Assembly: GCA_023450615.1 (NCBI GenBank)
Contig: JAEXGT010000047.1
Coordinates: forward strand, 62,001 to 126,000
Source: Pseudomonadota bacterium
GTDB taxonomy: Bacteria; Pseudomonadota; Alphaproteobacteria; Rhizobiales; Beijerinckiaceae
Length of the DNA stretch: 64,000 bases
Reading direction: 5' to 3'
The translations under genes and the position numbers were made by a program. This document shows, one piece after another, positions 63,576 through 64,000 of the stretch. The notes under the pieces are model-generated. The model was not told the origin of the DNA and ran no database searches. It saw only the letters and a program-made list of their open reading frames with translations. Each line of letters starts with the position of its first letter. The stretch's first letter is position 1.

Positions 63576-64000
63576 TCACGAAGGTGGTCGGCGCAGGCAT
63601 TGCTGGGCGGCTCGCGATATTTGCACCTGCTCATCGGCGGTCGTGGTCCCCCGCAGCACCTTTTGCCATAGATCGCTCTGGCGCAGGGTATCGACCGTAC
63701 AGGAGCAGAGGGCGATGCATGTTTCCGGCTGAGCGTTCATCAGGCAGGTCGAAACGCATTCATTCATGAAGGGCTGCGCCTCGGCCCTCGGATTGGGGCC
63801 GGTAATCTGCAGGACGCCATAGAGAATGCCGAGCAGCACGACCTGATGAGCGAGATAGATCGGGAGGCTCTTTCTTCCGGACCAGACCAGAAGTCGGGAC
63901 AGAGGATCATGCGCCTGCCAATGGGCTAGCCTCATGGTGCTGGCGCGGGCCAGCAGAAGCCTGCCCGTAAAGACTCCGAGCAGCACCATCCCGAACCAGG
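63576..64000 (-). CDS. membrane acyltransferase, DUF1624-like (partial, N-terminus outside window) with Cys-rich C-terminal tail
   Basis: The reverse strand reads open from the right edge for 140 codons. The visible part shows PWFGMVLLGVFTGRLLL and a last membrane region (LSRLLVWSGRKSLPIYLAHQVVLLGILYGVLQIT, in parts), the end of a heparan-alpha-glucosaminide N-acetyltransferase-like catalytic domain. After it comes a soluble tail of about 65 residues with six Cys (NECVSTCLMNAQPETCIALCSCTVDTLR, in parts, and a late CL). That tail is not part of the usual family and may be periplasmic. Confidence 0.75.
   Translation of the reverse strand, partial: WFGMVLLGVFTGRLLLARASTMRLAHWQAHDPLSRLLVWSGRKSLPIYLAHQVVLLGILYGVLQITGPNPRAEAQPFMNECVSTCLMNAQPETCIALCSCTVDTLRQSDLWQKVLRGTTTADEQVQISRAAQQCLRRPPS

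Noticed and set aside
1..64000. CRISPR arrays, insertion sequences, phage or toxin-antitoxin modules
   Set aside because: No regularly spaced repeats, transposase or integrase frames, or paired toxin-antitoxin genes were found on either strand.

Overview
The window looks like a chromosomal segment of an alphaproteobacterium of the order Hyphomicrobiales (Rhizobiales), most like Microvirga, Methylobacterium and their relatives. This is inferred from the gene order tig-clpP-clpX-lon-hup and hom-glpX-recJ, the glnB-glnA pair, and several small families common in that order (BA14K, DUF1236, DUF2842, DUF6894). The DNA is fairly GC-rich, codes densely on both strands, and has many clear intrinsic terminators. 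Four tRNA genes are present (Leu-TAG, Val-TAC, Pro-GGG, Glu-TTC). There are no rRNA genes, CRISPR arrays, intact insertion sequences or phage genes.

Layout. 1-7.8 kb: partial DEAD-box helicase, alpha/beta hydrolase, outer-membrane beta-barrel protein, glnB-glnA nitrogen operon, NAD(P)HX repair enzyme, and a multicopper-oxidase-like protein that has lost most copper ligands. 7.9-15.1 kb: tRNA-Leu, trigger factor, ClpP, ClpX, Lon (with a heat-shock-type promoter), HU and tRNA-Val. 15.2-18.1 kb: MBOAT O-acyltransferase plus SGNH-like partner, then tRNA-Pro. 18.1-20.0 kb: small hypothetical genes and a YbaK-type tRNA deacylase. 20.1-29.7 kb: a ten-gene divergent cluster joining a D-aminoacylase, a D-serine dehydratase-like enzyme, an SDR, an RpiR regulator, a sugar-type ABC importer and RidA.

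29.8-40.5 kb: small exported and cell-wall proteins, a remnant of an L,D-transpeptidase, a three-gene sensor system (cofactor-less sulfite-oxidase-fold protein, hybrid-PAS histidine kinase, LuxR-type regulator), heme A synthase and an orphan ParA. 40.6-47.5 kb: sulfhydrylase MetY, CoA-binding protein, thioesterase, GST, rplM-rpsI, argC and an FAH hydrolase. 47.8-57.8 kb: FadL-type porin, PHA synthase, lipoprotein, aminotransferase, hom, glpX, GNAT and recJ. 57.8-64 kb: tRNA-Glu, a polyprenyl-phosphate glycosyltransferase next to a broken GtrA gene, a membrane mannosyltransferase-like protein with a membrane-anchored partner, small exported proteins, a KDPGal aldolase and the end of a membrane acyltransferase.

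How the genes work together. The protein quality-control block forms one functional set (nascent-chain folding, ClpXP and Lon proteolysis). The D-amino-acid cluster can be read as import, deacylation, PLP-dependent dehydration and RidA clean-up of the enamine product. The most unusual items are the copper-less MCO, that cluster, the cofactor-less sulfite-oxidase-fold sensor operon, the decaying GtrA and L,D-transpeptidase genes, and a metY promoter whose 17-base spacer holds a perfect palindrome.
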